A program made the position numbers and the translations under genes. DNA of 64,000 nucleotides from Sphingomonadales bacterium Ga0077557 (GTDB taxonomy: Bacteria > Pseudomonadota > Alphaproteobacteria > Sphingomonadales > Sphingomonadaceae). Shown piece by piece: positions 52,065 through 61,466 of the stretch (position 1 is its first letter; every line of letters starts with the position of its first letter). Under the pieces are notes generated by a model, which worked only from the letters and a program-made list of their open reading frames with translations, had not been told where the DNA came from and searched no databases. The stretch covers positions 335,774 through 399,773 of the forward strand of contig LNFI01000032.1 of assembly GCA_001464615.1 (NCBI GenBank), in the 5' to 3' direction.

Positions 52065-52281
52065 CGCTTGGTGCTAGCCCAAGCGCGAGACAGGATACAT
52101 CCCCCCTGATTGATGCCCAAATTGATGCCCGGATTGATGACAGTCTGGTGCTTAGCTACAGTATTTGGCCCAGGGTTGATCATATGTTGCGCTGGGTGCC
52201 GCGCACAGTTTGGTTGAATTACCAATTTCGTCGCGCAGCCGCTGGCATTTGGCGTTCCGCTCGCTTAGACACCGCCGATTA

Positions 52282-53592
52282 ATGGCCAAGACAGCAACGC
52301 CCAACCGCATTCGCGGCACTCAGGACATCTTCGGCGACGACCAACGGCGCTTTGCGCATGTGGTCGAAGCCTTTGAGCGCGTTCGAAAACTCTATTGTTT
52401 TCAGCGGGTCGAACTGCCGGTGTTTGAGGCCACCGGCGTGTTTGCGCGCTCGCTGGGCGAAACGACCGATGTCGTCTCAAAAGAGATGTACACCTTTGAG
52501 GATCGCGGTGGTGATTCGATCACGCTGCGCCCCGAATTCACCGCCGGCATCGCGCGCGCTTTCCTGACCGAGGGCTGGCAGCAATATACGCCGCTGAAGA
52601 TCGTTACCCACGGGCCATTGTTCCGGTACGAGCGCCCGCAAAAGGGGCGGTATCGGCAATTCCACCAGATTGATGCGGAGATCATCGGCGCGGATGAGCC
52701 TGCCGCCGATGTCGAATTGCTGGTGTTCGCCGATCAGCTGATCCGTGAGCTGGGGATATCGGACGGGGTGACGCTGCAGCTCAACACGCTGGGCGATACC
52801 GAAACGCGCGAGGCGTGGCGCGCGGCGCTGATCGCCCATTTCGAGGCACATCGCGGCGACCTTTCAGAGGACAGCCTGGCGCGGCTCGACAAAAACCCGA
52901 TGCGGATTTTGGATTCGAAGGACCCGCGCGACCGCCCGATCGCCGACAGCGCGCCGGGGATCGATGCGTATCTGACGAGCGAGGCGGGCGCGTTTTTTGA
53001 GAGCGTGACCAAGGGGCTCGACGCGGCTGGTGTCGCTTGGACGCGCAACGACACGCTAGTGCGCGGGCTGGACTATTACCGCCACACCGCGTTCGAATTC
53101 GTCACTGACCGGTTGGGCGCGCAAGGGACCGTGCTTGGCGGTGGCCGCTATGACGGGTTGATCGAGAGTTTGGGTGGAAACCCGACGGCAGGCGTTGGCT
53201 GGGCGGCGGGGATCGAGCGGCTTGCGATGTTGGTGGATGAGGTGGCGGAACCTGCACCTTGGATCGTTGTGATCCCGGATCAACCACATTTAGAAATGGA
53301 TGCAATCAAGATCGTTAGTATCTTGAGGCGCGCAAATGTTGCCTCAGACTTAAGGGTCGATCCCGCATTTGACATGGCTTTTCGGGGTAACGCGAAGCGG
53401 CGGGTGGAGCTTGCAAGGAAGGCCGGTGCGGCTGCGGTGCTTTTTGTCCGTGAAGCACATCCTGAAGCAGCTCGACTCCGTCTCATGCAATTCGGTCCCG
53501 ATCCAAAGGGCCACTTAGGCCTGCTTAGCGATGTGTTGGGAGCCCTCGGCGGCCAATTCGGCGGTATCGAGGGATCGGGGCCAGCTACATGA
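52282..53592 (+). CDS. hisS: Histidyl-tRNA synthetase
   Basis: A 436-residue class II synthetase: motif 1 [13 protein letters not shown], motif 2 [16 protein letters not shown], the His-binding [15 protein letters not shown] and the GGGRYDGL/motif 3 region. ATG 52282 gives the usual [15 protein letters not shown] start. The last ~100 codons, the anticodon-binding domain, use noticeably more AT-rich codons (TTA, TTG, AGG) than the catalytic part, as if exchanged. prfA follows after a repeat-filled gap. Confidence 0.96.
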   Translation: MAKTATPNRIRGTQDIFGDDQRRFAHVVEAFERVRKLYCFQRVELPVFEATGVFARSLGETTDVVSKEMYTFEDRGGDSITLRPEFTAGIARAFLTEGWQQYTPLKIVTHGPLFRYERPQKGRYRQFHQIDAEIIGADEPAADVELLVFADQLIRELGISDGVTLQLNTLGDTETREAWRAALIAHFEAHRGDLSEDSLARLDKNPMRILDSKDPRDRPIADSAPGIDAYLTSEAGAFFESVTKGLDAAGVAWTRNDTLVRGLDYYRHTAFEFVTDRLGAQGTVLGGGRYDGLIESLGGNPTAGVGWAAGIERLAMLVDEVAEPAPWIVVIPDQPHLEMDAIKIVSILRRANVASDLRVDPAFDMAFRGNAKRRVELARKAGAAAVLFVREAHPEAARLRLMQFGPDPKGHLGLLSDVLGALGGQFGGIEGSGPAT

Positions 53593-53603
53593 GTCTCATT
53601 CTG

Positions 53604-53688
53604 CGTCACCCCGGCCTTGAGCCGGGGTCCAGCTTCTTCTTTAGCGCGGGTCAAGGCAGCGGGACCCCGGGTCAAGCCCCGGGTGACG
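53604..53688. repeat. Imperfect inverted repeat CGTCACCCCGG.../...CCGGGTGACG
   Basis: Arms 53604-53630 and 53662-53688 pair nearly completely. The arm family is the same as the perfect repeat at 25737-25824, showing a dispersed element. Confidence 0.75.
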
Positions 53689-53754
53689 GAATGAGGGGGG
53701 GCGATGATACCTCCCCTCGGAAGCGCATCGCCCCGATCGTCGCACGCCGGCGCC

Positions 53755-53886
53755 AAATCCTCCCCGGGACGGGGAGGTGGCAGCGCGTAGCGCTGACGGA
53801 GGGGGGCTGCCTCACAGGCTGCACTCAGTGGCCGGCCCCCTCCACCGTCCTTCGGCCGGTCCCCCTCCCCGTGCCGGGGAGGATTT
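53755..53886. repeat. Inverted-end repeat carrying the prfA ribosome-binding site
   Basis: Ends AAATCCTCCCCGG (53755-53767) and CCGGGGAGGATTT (53874-53886) are reverse complements flanking ~105 nt of further G/C-rich repeats. The right end supplies GGAGG 7 nt before the prfA ATG. Confidence 0.75.
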
Positions 53887-53889
53887 GAG

Positions 53890-54969
53890 ATGACCATCAT
53901 CTCCCCCGAACGCATCGCGCAGATTGCCGCGCGCCGGGATGAGCTCCAGGCGTTGATGGCGACGGGTGATTTGCCGTCTGACCGCTTCGTCGCCGTGTCG
54001 AAGGAATATGCCGAGCTGGAGCCGGTGGTGAAGGCGGCGTGCGAGGTGCGGCGCTTGCGGGCTGAGCTGGAGGTGCTGGCCGGCCTTGCCGAATCCCCCG
54101 ACAGCGACAGCGATATTCGCGAAATGGCGCGCGACGAAATTGCCGACATCAAATCACGCCTCCCCGAAGCTGAACGGCATCTGGCGCTGGCGCTTTTGCC
54201 GCGCGATGCAGCCGATGAGCGCGCGGCGATGCTGGAAATTCGTGCGGGCACGGGCGGCGATGAGGCAGCGTTGTTCGCGGGCGATCTGTTTCGCATGTAT
54301 CAGCGTTATGCCGACACGCATGGCTGGCGCGTGGAGCTGATCTCAGCCAGCCCGGCTGAGCTTGGCGGCTATAAGGAAGTGATCGCCAGCGTGAACGGAC
54401 AGGGCGTGTTTGCGCGGATGAAGTTCGAAAGCGGCGTCCACCGGGTCCAGCGTGTGCCAGCGACTGAGGCGGGCGGGCGCATCCACACCTCTGCCGCGAC
54501 GGTTGCGGTTTTGCCCGAGGCGGAGGAGGTCGACGTCAAGATCGACGACAAAGACCTGCGCATCGACATCTACCGCTCGTCGGGGTCGGGCGGGCAATCG
54601 GTCAACACCACCGATAGCGCGGTGCGGATCGTCCATATCCCGACCGGGCTGACTGTGATCCAGCAGGACGAAAAATCGCAGCACAAGAACAAGGCCAAGG
54701 CGATGAAGGTGCTGCGCACGCGGCTGTATGAGGCCGAGCGTGAGCGGCTGCATGCTGAGCGCGCGGGCGCGCGCAAATCCATGGTCGGTTCGGGCGATCG
54801 ATCGGAACGCATCCGCACCTATAATTACCCGCAAGGGCGGGTGACCGATCATCGGATCAACCTGACGCTGCACCGCCTGCCCGAAATCCTGCAGGGCGAC
54901 ATGGACGATTTAATCGGCGCGCTGATCGCCGAGGATGAAGCGGAGCGGCTGGCAACGCTGGATGCGTAG
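53890..54969 (+). CDS. prfA: Peptide chain release factor 1
   Basis: A 359-residue class I release factor. GGQ is in [15 protein letters not shown], and the stop-codon tripeptide is PAT in [11 protein letters not shown], which marks RF1 (UAA/UAG) rather than RF2. The SD lies inside the preceding repeat. prmC, whose product methylates the GGQ Gln, follows after a repeat element, a standard pairing. Confidence 0.97.
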   Translation: MTIISPERIAQIAARRDELQALMATGDLPSDRFVAVSKEYAELEPVVKAACEVRRLRAELEVLAGLAESPDSDSDIREMARDEIADIKSRLPEAERHLALALLPRDAADERAAMLEIRAGTGGDEAALFAGDLFRMYQRYADTHGWRVELISASPAELGGYKEVIASVNGQGVFARMKFESGVHRVQRVPATEAGGRIHTSAATVAVLPEAEEVDVKIDDKDLRIDIYRSSGSGGQSVNTTDSAVRIVHIPTGLTVIQQDEKSQHKNKAKAMKVLRTRLYEAERERLHAERAGARKSMVGSGDRSERIRTYNYPQGRVTDHRINLTLHRLPEILQGDMDDLIGALIAEDEAERLATLDA

Positions 54970-55029
54970 GGCGGTCAAGGGAAAGGCGATGCTCACGCGA
55001 AGGTGCGAGGCGACGAAGAAGACAGATTT

Positions 55030-55159
55030 GTTCGCGCGGAGACGCGGAGACGCGGGGAAGATAAGAACAAGCGCGGTAGCGCTTCATCATACATTGGCTA
55101 TGCCTCCTGAACGTCACCGCATTCGCAGCATCTTTGCGCCTCCGCGCCTCCGCGCGAAC
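55030..55159. repeat. Dispersed repeat between prfA and prmC
   Basis: GTTCGCGCGGAGACGCGGAG at the left and the complementary TTGCGCCTCCGCGC...GCGCGAAC at the right enclose ~80 bp of unrelated sequence. The ends match the CGCGGAGA-type repeats at 26554-26983, so it is a third, diverged member. Confidence 0.75.
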
Positions 55160-55205
55160 CAACCTACTTCCCTTTCTCTGCGCCGATGCGCTTTTGCGTG
55201 AATCA

Positions 55206-56045
55206 ATGATGATATCCACGCGCCAAGCCCTTGCGTCGGCTACCGCCGACTTTGCCACCGTCAGTGAAACGCCGCGCCTCGACGCCGAACTGTTAATGGC
55301 GCAAGCGATGGGCACCACCCGTGAAGACCTGCTGCTCCGCCGCCTCGACGATCCCGCACCGCCGGCATTCCAAGCCCTGCTCGCCCGGCGCCTTACCCAC
55401 GAACCCATCGCCTATATCACCGGTACCCGCGCTTTCTGGACGATCGATCTGGCAGTCGGCCCCGGCGCGCTGGTGCCGCGTGCGGACAGCGAAACGCTGA
55501 TCGAGGCGGCGCTTGAGCATTTTGGGGCCACTGGCCCGGCGACGATCCTTGATCTTGGCACTGGGCCGGGCACGCTGTTGCTGGCGGCGCTTGATCAATG
55601 GCCGGGCGCGACAGGGCTGGGTGTGGATTGTTCGGCGGAGGCGCTGACAATGGCAGCCGACAATGCGCGCCGCCTAGGCCTGGCGGACCGCGCGGTGGTG
55701 CAGCCGGGCGACTGGTTCCAGTCTGGTGACTGGGTGGCGGCGATCAACCAGCGGTTCGATCTGGTGCTGGCCAACCCGCCCTATATCGGCACGGGTGAGC
55801 TGCTGCCGCCCGAGGTGCAGGCGCATGAACCGGCCGGGGCGCTATTCGCTGGGGCCGATGGACTGGACGCTTACCGGGTGATCATCCCCGCCTTGCCGCG
55901 GTTGCTAGAGCCAGGCGGAATCGCCGTCATCGAGATTGGCCACACCCAAGCCGATGCCGTGACGGCGCTGGCGGGGGCGGTTGGGCTGTCCGCTCGGGTG
56001 GCGTATGACCTTGGCGGGCGGCCGCGCGCCATCATTCTTTCCTGA
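55206..56045 (+). CDS. prmC: Release factor glutamine methyltransferase (PrmC/HemK)
   Basis: A 279-residue SAM-dependent enzyme that methylates the Gln of the release-factor GGQ motif. The helical N-terminus (TRQALASATADFAT) is followed by the Rossmann loop ILDLGTGPGTLLLA and the catalytic ANPPYIG. Two adjacent ATGs (55206, 55209) are possible starts; a longer reading to 55134 passes through the repeat. Co-occurs with prfA. Confidence 0.95.
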   Translation: MMISTRQALASATADFATVSETPRLDAELLMAQAMGTTREDLLLRRLDDPAPPAFQALLARRLTHEPIAYITGTRAFWTIDLAVGPGALVPRADSETLIEAALEHFGATGPATILDLGTGPGTLLLAALDQWPGATGLGVDCSAEALTMAADNARRLGLADRAVVQPGDWFQSGDWVAAINQRFDLVLANPPYIGTGELLPPEVQAHEPAGALFAGADGLDAYRVIIPALPRLLEPGGIAVIEIGHTQADAVTALAGAVGLSARVAYDLGGRPRAIILS

Positions 56046-56302
56046 TCAGCAAAGGAAACGTCACATAATTCTGCTTGGAGAAAGCAACTTCTCCCGCTAT
56101 TGACAGAGCAGGGGCACGCGTTTTCAACCTAACTTGTTGAAAACGGGCAGTTGCCCGGTTCCTTCGTCATGAAGCCGCTGTCGTCCGGTGGCCGTGGCAG
56201 ACGCTTTCGCCCCCAGAGTTTGGGGCGGGGGCGCCGAAGGGCATGCATCCGCATCTACGGAGCGACGCCGGTTTTGAATTTAAGGCACGAGGACAACAGG
56301 AC
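56046..56302. other. Intergenic region before the DUF4167 gene
   Basis: About 255 bp with a 10-bp stem (56119-56145) that probably ends the prfA-prmC transcript, then a G/C-rich stretch with CCCCCAGAGTTTGGGGCGGGGG (56212-56233) that could fold in the leader of the DUF4167 mRNA. No gene seen. Confidence 0.5.
56119..56145 (+). terminator. Candidate terminator after prmC
   Basis: CGTTTTCAAC pairs perfectly with GTTGAAAACG around a 7-nt loop, 75 bp after the prmC stop; the T-run lies in the 5' arm and no strong T-tract follows on this strand, so it may also serve as a regulatory stem. Confidence 0.45.
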
Positions 56303-57265
56303 TTGATCAACAATCGTCAAGCCGGCCGCCGTCGCGGTCGCGGTGGGCAACGCTCACAAGGTGGTGGCAATCCGGGGCGCGGGCCCGAAAGTGGCAATCG
56401 CATCGACAATCGCGCGCGCGGTAATGCGGCGCAGTTGCTTGAAAAATACAAGACGCTGGCGCGCGATGCCCAAATGCAGGGTGATCGCGTCAACACCGAA
56501 TATTATCTGCAATTTGCTGATCATTATTTCCGCGTACTCGCCGAAACCCGCTCCCGCTTTGAAGAAAGCCAGCCACGCCGCAACGCGAACGACCAGTTCG
56601 ACGATGGCGATGACGAGGATTTCGACGGCAATAGCGACAGCATGGCCGATGACCGGGTCGATCCTTATCAGGCCGATCGCGGTAATGATCGTGGGGATCG
56701 CGGCGATCGTAACGGCAACCGTGATGGCGATCGTAACGGCAATCGGGAAGCGGGCAATCGCGACGCCGTTGGTCGTGAGGGCGGTAATCGTGAAAACGGC
56801 AACCGCGAGAACGGCAACCGTGATGGGGGCAACCGCGCCAATGGCCGGGATCAGAATCGCGATCAGAACCGCGATGCTGGTCCGCGGGAGGGCTATGCCC
56901 GGCGCGATAACAGCCCGCGCGATCCCAATCCCCGCGATAGCAATCCGCGTGATAATGGCGCCGAGCGTCAGCCGCGCCGCTATCAGGCCGATGTCGTCGC
57001 CGAGCCTGCACCGCAGATTGATCAGCCAGCGTCCGCACCGGTCGAGGCTGAAGCCGATCGTCCGCGTCGGGGTCGGCCGCGCCGCACGCCGGTTGCCGCT
57101 GATGCCGCGCCACGCGGTGGCGACGAAGGCGGCTTCGATGCTGATCGTCTGCCGCCGTCGCTGAGTGTATCGGCGGTGATCGCCGATGATGATGCGCCTG
57201 CCACCGAGGAAAAGCCGCGTCGTCGTCGCCGCGTCGCGACCAGCGAGACCAGCGCTGCCGAATAA
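56303..57265 (+). CDS. DUF4167 domain protein with long low-complexity tail
   Basis: A 320-residue protein. The N-terminal ~85 residues form the DUF4167 domain, starting MINNRQAGRRRGRGG and containing ARGNAAQLLEKYKTLARDAQMQGD and the YYLQFADHYFRVLAE helix. The rest is a disordered run of Asn/Arg/Gly/Asp repeats (GNRENGNRENGNRDGGNR and similar) with a basic C-terminus. TTG 56303 with GAGGA 8 nt upstream is favoured because the family begins with this motif; an ATG at 56243 adds an unrelated tail. Probably an RNA- or ribosome-associated protein; function unproven. Confidence 0.85.
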   Translation: MINNRQAGRRRGRGGQRSQGGGNPGRGPESGNRIDNRARGNAAQLLEKYKTLARDAQMQGDRVNTEYYLQFADHYFRVLAETRSRFEESQPRRNANDQFDDGDDEDFDGNSDSMADDRVDPYQADRGNDRGDRGDRNGNRDGDRNGNREAGNRDAVGREGGNRENGNRENGNRDGGNRANGRDQNRDQNRDAGPREGYARRDNSPRDPNPRDSNPRDNGAERQPRRYQADVVAEPAPQIDQPASAPVEAEADRPRRGRPRRTPVAADAAPRGGDEGGFDADRLPPSLSVSAVIADDDAPATEEKPRRRRRVATSETSAAE

Positions 57266-57377
57266 TCGCCGATATCCCCGGCGGCGCAAAACCGCGTCGC
57301 CGGGGCGATATAGGTGGTTGACCGCAGGACTCACGCGCCTAGCATGTCTTTTGTCTGAAAAGGACGGGAGACGGATG

Positions 57378-58841
57378 ATGCGGTGGTTGGTCTTGACGAC
57401 GCTAACGCTGCTTCCGGTTGCGAGTAGCGCCCAGACCGCGCCCGAGAAATCGGCGCAGGGCGATGTCGCGGTCACCATTTACAGCAATGACGTGGCGCTG
57501 GTGCAGGATACGCGCCAGCTAACCTTGCCCGCGGGCGTTTCGCGGCAGGATTTTCCCGATGTGTCGACGCAGATCCGCCCCGCGACGGTGCGGCTGAGTG
57601 CGGCGGGCACGACGATTGTCGAGCAGAATTACGATTATGATCTGCTGAGCCCATCGGCCTTGATGGAAAAGGCGGTGGGGCAGGTGATTACGATCGTCCG
57701 CACCAATCCGGCGACGGGCGCGGAGACGCGCGAGCAGGCCAGGGTGCTCGCGTCCAATGATGGTGTGGTGCTGCAGATCGGCAACCGGATCGAGATTTTG
57801 CGCGATGATGGCCTGCCGGTGCGGGTGGTGTTCGATTCGCTGCCGCCCAATCTGCGCGCGCGGCCAACGCTGTCGGTGACGCTCGATACGCAGGCGGCGG
57901 GGACGCGCCCGGTGACGATCAGCTATCTGACCGGCGGCTTTCACTGGAGCGCCGATTATGTTGCGCTGTTCGATGAGGCGAAAAGCGTCATCGATGTGCA
58001 GGGCTGGGTGACGCTGCAGAATAATGGCGGCACGCGGTTCAACAATGCCGATACCGTGCTGGTGGCGGGCAACCCCGGCAGCGGCAATCGCCGGCGGAGC
58101 AGCTATGCGCCGGGCACGCGCGCCGGCACCGAAACGGCGGACCGTGCGCGGCTGGGCGATTTCTATCTCTATCCGCTCGGCGCGCGGACGACGCTTGCCG
58201 CGAACCAGCAAAAGCAGGTCAGCTTCCTGAGTGTGAACGCCGTCCCCGCGCGTAAAATCTATGCATACCGCAATGACTGGCAGCAGGGGCAGAACGACCC
58301 GCAGAGCGTCGATACCGTGCTCAGCTTCTCAAGTGCGAAATCGGGCGGGTTGGGCGATGCGCTACCGGCGGGGACGGTCCGCGTCTATGTGCGCGATGCC
58401 AAGGGCCAGCCGCAATTCATCGGTGAGAATGTTATCGGCCACACGCCGATGGGGTCGACGCTGGCGATCAAGACCGGCGAGGCGTTTGACGTGAAGGTCA
58501 AGCCGACGGTCGAAAAGCGTGATAAGATCCTGAGCGACGAATGGGAGCGCACCGGCAAATACCGCATCACCCGCGATGGCGGCACGCCGCGCGTGATCGA
58601 GATTGAGCGCAGCGTGACTTATTACCGCACGACGATGAGCTACCGCGTCACCAATGCCCGGCCTGAGGCGGTGACGGTGGATGTGACGCAAGCGGGGCTC
58701 GACAGCTATTGGCACGATACGCGCGTGCCGGTGGAGAGCCTGCCCGGCGAACAGCGCTCGCTTGATGAGCGGGTGTGGCATGTGCCGGTGCCCGCCAATG
58801 GCGAGACGGTGCTGACCGTTTCCATCGACACCCGGTATTGA
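57378..58841 (+). CDS. DUF4139 domain-containing exported protein 1
   Basis: A 487-residue secreted protein: signal peptide (cut after SSAQ), then DUF4139/DUF4140-type beta domains (VTIYSNDVALVQDTRQLTLPAG and YLTGGFHWSADYVALF). Its role is unknown; members are periplasmic or surface beta-sandwich proteins. GGGAG 7 nt before ATG 57378 supports the start. It is followed after 5 bp by a paralogue, so the two form a tandem operon. Confidence 0.85.
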   Translation: MRWLVLTTLTLLPVASSAQTAPEKSAQGDVAVTIYSNDVALVQDTRQLTLPAGVSRQDFPDVSTQIRPATVRLSAAGTTIVEQNYDYDLLSPSALMEKAVGQVITIVRTNPATGAETREQARVLASNDGVVLQIGNRIEILRDDGLPVRVVFDSLPPNLRARPTLSVTLDTQAAGTRPVTISYLTGGFHWSADYVALFDEAKSVIDVQGWVTLQNNGGTRFNNADTVLVAGNPGSGNRRRSSYAPGTRAGTETADRARLGDFYLYPLGARTTLAANQQKQVSFLSVNAVPARKIYAYRNDWQQGQNDPQSVDTVLSFSSAKSGGLGDALPAGTVRVYVRDAKGQPQFIGENVIGHTPMGSTLAIKTGEAFDVKVKPTVEKRDKILSDEWERTGKYRITRDGGTPRVIEIERSVTYYRTTMSYRVTNARPEAVTVDVTQAGLDSYWHDTRVPVESLPGEQRSLDERVWHVPVPANGETVLTVSIDTRY

Positions 58842-58846
58842 TTGGC

Positions 58847-60367
58847 ATGCGCGGGCTGTTGGCCCTCGCTGCCTTGATCGTGTCGGCGGGGACGGTGCCC
58901 GCCGCCGCGCAACAGCTCGTGACGTCGGCCGGGCCCGAGAATGTGTCGGTGACCGTCTATCGCGCGCCTTATCGCGATGCGGACGAGGCGATCGATCGCG
59001 GCAATCCGGATGGCTATGCGCTGATCACTGAAACCCGCACGGTAACGCTGCCGGCTGGGCGGACGACGATCCGGTTCGAGGGCGTGGCGGGCAATATCTT
59101 CCCCGAAAGCGCGATCATCGCCGGGCTGGCGCAGGGCGTGCGCGAGAAGAATCTTGATGCCGATCTGCTGTCGGCGCGCAGTCTGTACGATCGCGCGCTC
59201 GGTCGCCGCGTCATCATCCGCCGCACCAACAAGGTGAGCGGCAAGGTTAGCGAAGAACAGGCGACGATTAGATCGGGTGTGGGCGGCGCGGCGGTTGTAC
59301 AGACGGGTGGCGGGGTGGAGGCGCTGCGCTGCACCGGGCTGCCGGAAACGATCCTTTACGAGGGCGTGCCAGCGGGACTGTCGGTCAAACCAACCTTGTC
59401 GATCGAAGTCGACAGCGTTGTGGCGAGCACATCGACGATCACGCTGTCGTATCTCGCTGGCGGATTTGACTGGCAGGCCGATTATGTGATTCGCTTGGCA
59501 CCCGGCGGCGCGCGCGCCGATATCTTCGCCTGGGTGACGCTGGCATCGAGCGACGTGACGAGCTTTGCGCAGGCCGGCACGCAGGTGATCGCGGGCAAAC
59601 CGAACCGCGAATCGACGCCGAGCTTTGGTGATTTCGGGTCGGGGTCGCTCAGCCTGCAATGCTGGCCGTCGGCGGGCGAGCGCCAAGTGCGCTATGCATC
59701 CGCGCCACCGCCACCGCCACCGCCGCCACCTGCGCCAATGATGATGATGGAAGCGCGCGCGGCTATGGACGTTGTTGTCACCGGCGCGCGCAAAGTGGCG
59801 CAGGAGGAACTGGGCGACTTCAAGCTTTATCGCATTGCCGATCCCGTGACGGTGGCGTCCAAGGCGCAGAAGCAGGTTGGGTTGCTGTCAAAGGAATCGG
59901 TGCCCGTCGCGATCGTTTATGCAAGCGACGTTGATGAGGACGACGTTGACGGCCCCATCATGACGATCCGCGCGAAGAATCGGCGCGAGGCTGGGCTCGG
60001 TCTCCCGCTCCCCGCCGGCCGCGCCGCGGTATTCGAGGCGGTGGGCGGGCGCCCAATCCTGGTCGGCGAAAGCAGTACCGATGACAAGGCGATCGGTGAG
60101 GATATCGAGTTCAAGCTCGGTGAAAGTCCGAGCGTTACCGCCGATGCCGACCAACTTTCACGCAAGGGACGGTCGGCGCGCTACCGGCTGACGGTGACCA
60201 ACGCCAATCCCTGGCCGATCGCCTATGAGGCGAAGTTCGCGCCCACCGACGGGCGGATGACCGCTTCGGCTACACTCGGCAAGCGGGATGGCAAGGCGCT
60301 CTGGGCGGTCAGCGTGCCGGCCAATGGCACTGCGACGCTGGATTATGCAACCATCGGGCAGCGCTAG
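58847..60367 (+). CDS. DUF4139 domain-containing exported protein 2
   Basis: A 506-residue paralogue of its upstream neighbour: signal peptide cut near AAAQ, then VTVYRAPYRDADEAIDRGN and the LSYLAGGFDWQADYVIRL motif shared with it. A poly-Pro stretch (SAPPPPPPPPPAP) followed by MMMM divides the two halves, a feature absent from the first copy. The pair may form a complex or two layers of the same envelope function. Confidence 0.83.
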   Translation: MRGLLALAALIVSAGTVPAAAQQLVTSAGPENVSVTVYRAPYRDADEAIDRGNPDGYALITETRTVTLPAGRTTIRFEGVAGNIFPESAIIAGLAQGVREKNLDADLLSARSLYDRALGRRVIIRRTNKVSGKVSEEQATIRSGVGGAAVVQTGGGVEALRCTGLPETILYEGVPAGLSVKPTLSIEVDSVVASTSTITLSYLAGGFDWQADYVIRLAPGGARADIFAWVTLASSDVTSFAQAGTQVIAGKPNRESTPSFGDFGSGSLSLQCWPSAGERQVRYASAPPPPPPPPPAPMMMMEARAAMDVVVTGARKVAQEELGDFKLYRIADPVTVASKAQKQVGLLSKESVPVAIVYASDVDEDDVDGPIMTIRAKNRREAGLGLPLPAGRAAVFEAVGGRPILVGESSTDDKAIGEDIEFKLGESPSVTADADQLSRKGRSARYRLTVTNANPWPIAYEAKFAPTDGRMTASATLGKRDGKALWAVSVPANGTATLDYATIGQR

Positions 60368-60379
60368 AACATAAATCCA

Positions 60380-60401
60380 CCCCTCCCCTTCAGGGGAGGG
60401 G
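60380..60401 (+). terminator. Hairpin after DUF4139 gene 2
   Basis: CCCCTCCCC-TTCA-GGGGAGGGG forms a perfect 9-bp stem 13 bp after the stop codon. It belongs to the same GC-rich hairpin type that follows the methyltransferase and typA genes. Confidence 0.5.
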
Positions 60402-60558
60402 ACGGGGGTGGGGGCTGTCAGTCTCACCGAGACCGACCTGCCATTGGAGAGCCCCCACCCCAACCCAGTGAGGCGACTCTCGGCCCTGTCCGGGGGGACA
60501 GGGCTGTCGCCGCACTCCTAAAGGGGAGGGGCTAGAGCAAAGTGCCGAAAATCTGAAT

Positions 60559-60637
60559 CGTCATTGCGAGCGCAGCGAAGCAATCCAGCGTGCGGCAAGC
60601 GGATCGGCTCGATTGCTTCGCTGCGCTCGCAATGACG
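60559..60637. repeat. 27-bp perfect inverted repeat (CATTGCGAGCGCAGCGAAGC type)
   Basis: Arms 60559-60585 and 60611-60637 are exact reverse complements around a 25-nt spacer. They sit in the intergenic space between two convergent genes, so could end transcription from both sides. Confidence 0.88.
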
Positions 60638-60664
60638 GGGCATCCAGAATTACGGCACAATTCG

Positions 60665-60943
60665 CTAATCGATATCCTTGACGCGCTCGTCATGGCCGCT
60701 GCCTGAGCTGAGGAACACCAGCCCCATCAGGGCGGCCGCCAGCATCACTGTGCCGCCAAAGCCACCGATCGCGGCGGCAATTGCCACCCAGGACAAGGGC
60801 CCATAGACGAAATCGAGCAGCAAAACCGCGCCGCCAACGATGACGACGGTGGCGAGCGCCATCCAGCGCATGATCATGCGGTAGCGCGCCCAGGCAAAGG
60901 CGGCATAATCGGGATCGTCGAGTCCGGGGGGTAAATGTTGCAT
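60665..60943 (-). CDS. Small two-helix membrane protein
   Basis: A 92-residue protein with two hydrophobic helices (about 28-50 and 54-78), a short acidic N-terminus and a polar C-terminus. No family recognised. ATG 60943 is preferred over TTG 60952. It is divergent from the CBS-domain gene, with about 80 bp between. Confidence 0.65.
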   Translation of the reverse strand: MQHLPPGLDDPDYAAFAWARYRMIMRWMALATVVIVGGAVLLLDFVYGPLSWVAIAAAIGGFGGTVMLAAALMGLVFLSSGSGHDERVKDID

Positions 60944-61026
60944 CGCTTTCAATTGGCCTGAAAACGTGGGAGTCTCAACCCCAGACAGACTCGCCCAAGC
61001 GAGCGCTCGGTAGAGAGGACACAGAC

Positions 61027-61455
61027 ATGACGATTGCAGCGATTCTGGGAAGCAAGGGCCGTGAAGTCATTTCGGTCACCGCGCATCAAAGCGTGATGGA
61101 GGCAGCCAGTCTGCTGGCGAAACGCCGAGTCGGTGCCGTGCCGGTGATGGACGGGCCTAGCGTTGCCGGCATCTTTTCAGAGCGCGACGTGATCCACGCG
61201 CTCGAAAGCCACGGCGCTGACGCGCTGACGCGCAAGGTCGGCGACGTGATGACCGCACCCGCCATCACCGTCAGCCCCGGCGATTCGGTGATGGGGGCGT
61301 TGTCGTTGATGACGCGGCGGCGGATCCGGCATTTGCCGGTGATCGAGGCCGGGCGAATCATTGGGGTCGTTTCAATTGGTGATCTCGTCAAATACCGAAT
61401 CGATCGAATCGAGGCTGATGCCGCCGCCATGCGCGATTACATCCAGACGGCCTGA
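61027..61455 (+). CDS. CBS-domain pair protein
   Basis: A 142-residue protein made of two CBS domains: VTAHQSVMEAASLLAKRRVGAVPVMDG and ITVSPGDSVMGALSLMTRRRIRHLPVIEAGRIIGVVSIGDLVKY. Such stand-alone pairs bind adenine nucleotides and act as energy or ion sensors. GAGAGGA before ATG 61027 supports the start. It is convergent with the flippase gene. Confidence 0.9.
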   Translation: MTIAAILGSKGREVISVTAHQSVMEAASLLAKRRVGAVPVMDGPSVAGIFSERDVIHALESHGADALTRKVGDVMTAPAITVSPGDSVMGALSLMTRRRIRHLPVIEAGRIIGVVSIGDLVKYRIDRIEADAAAMRDYIQTA

Positions 61456-61466
61456 GCAACTAGCGA

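Noticed and set aside
56354..57478. Minus-strand frame rich in Ile/Ala repeats opposite the DUF4167 gene
   Set aside because: The apparent repeats are only the complementary reading of the NRDG low-complexity codons.
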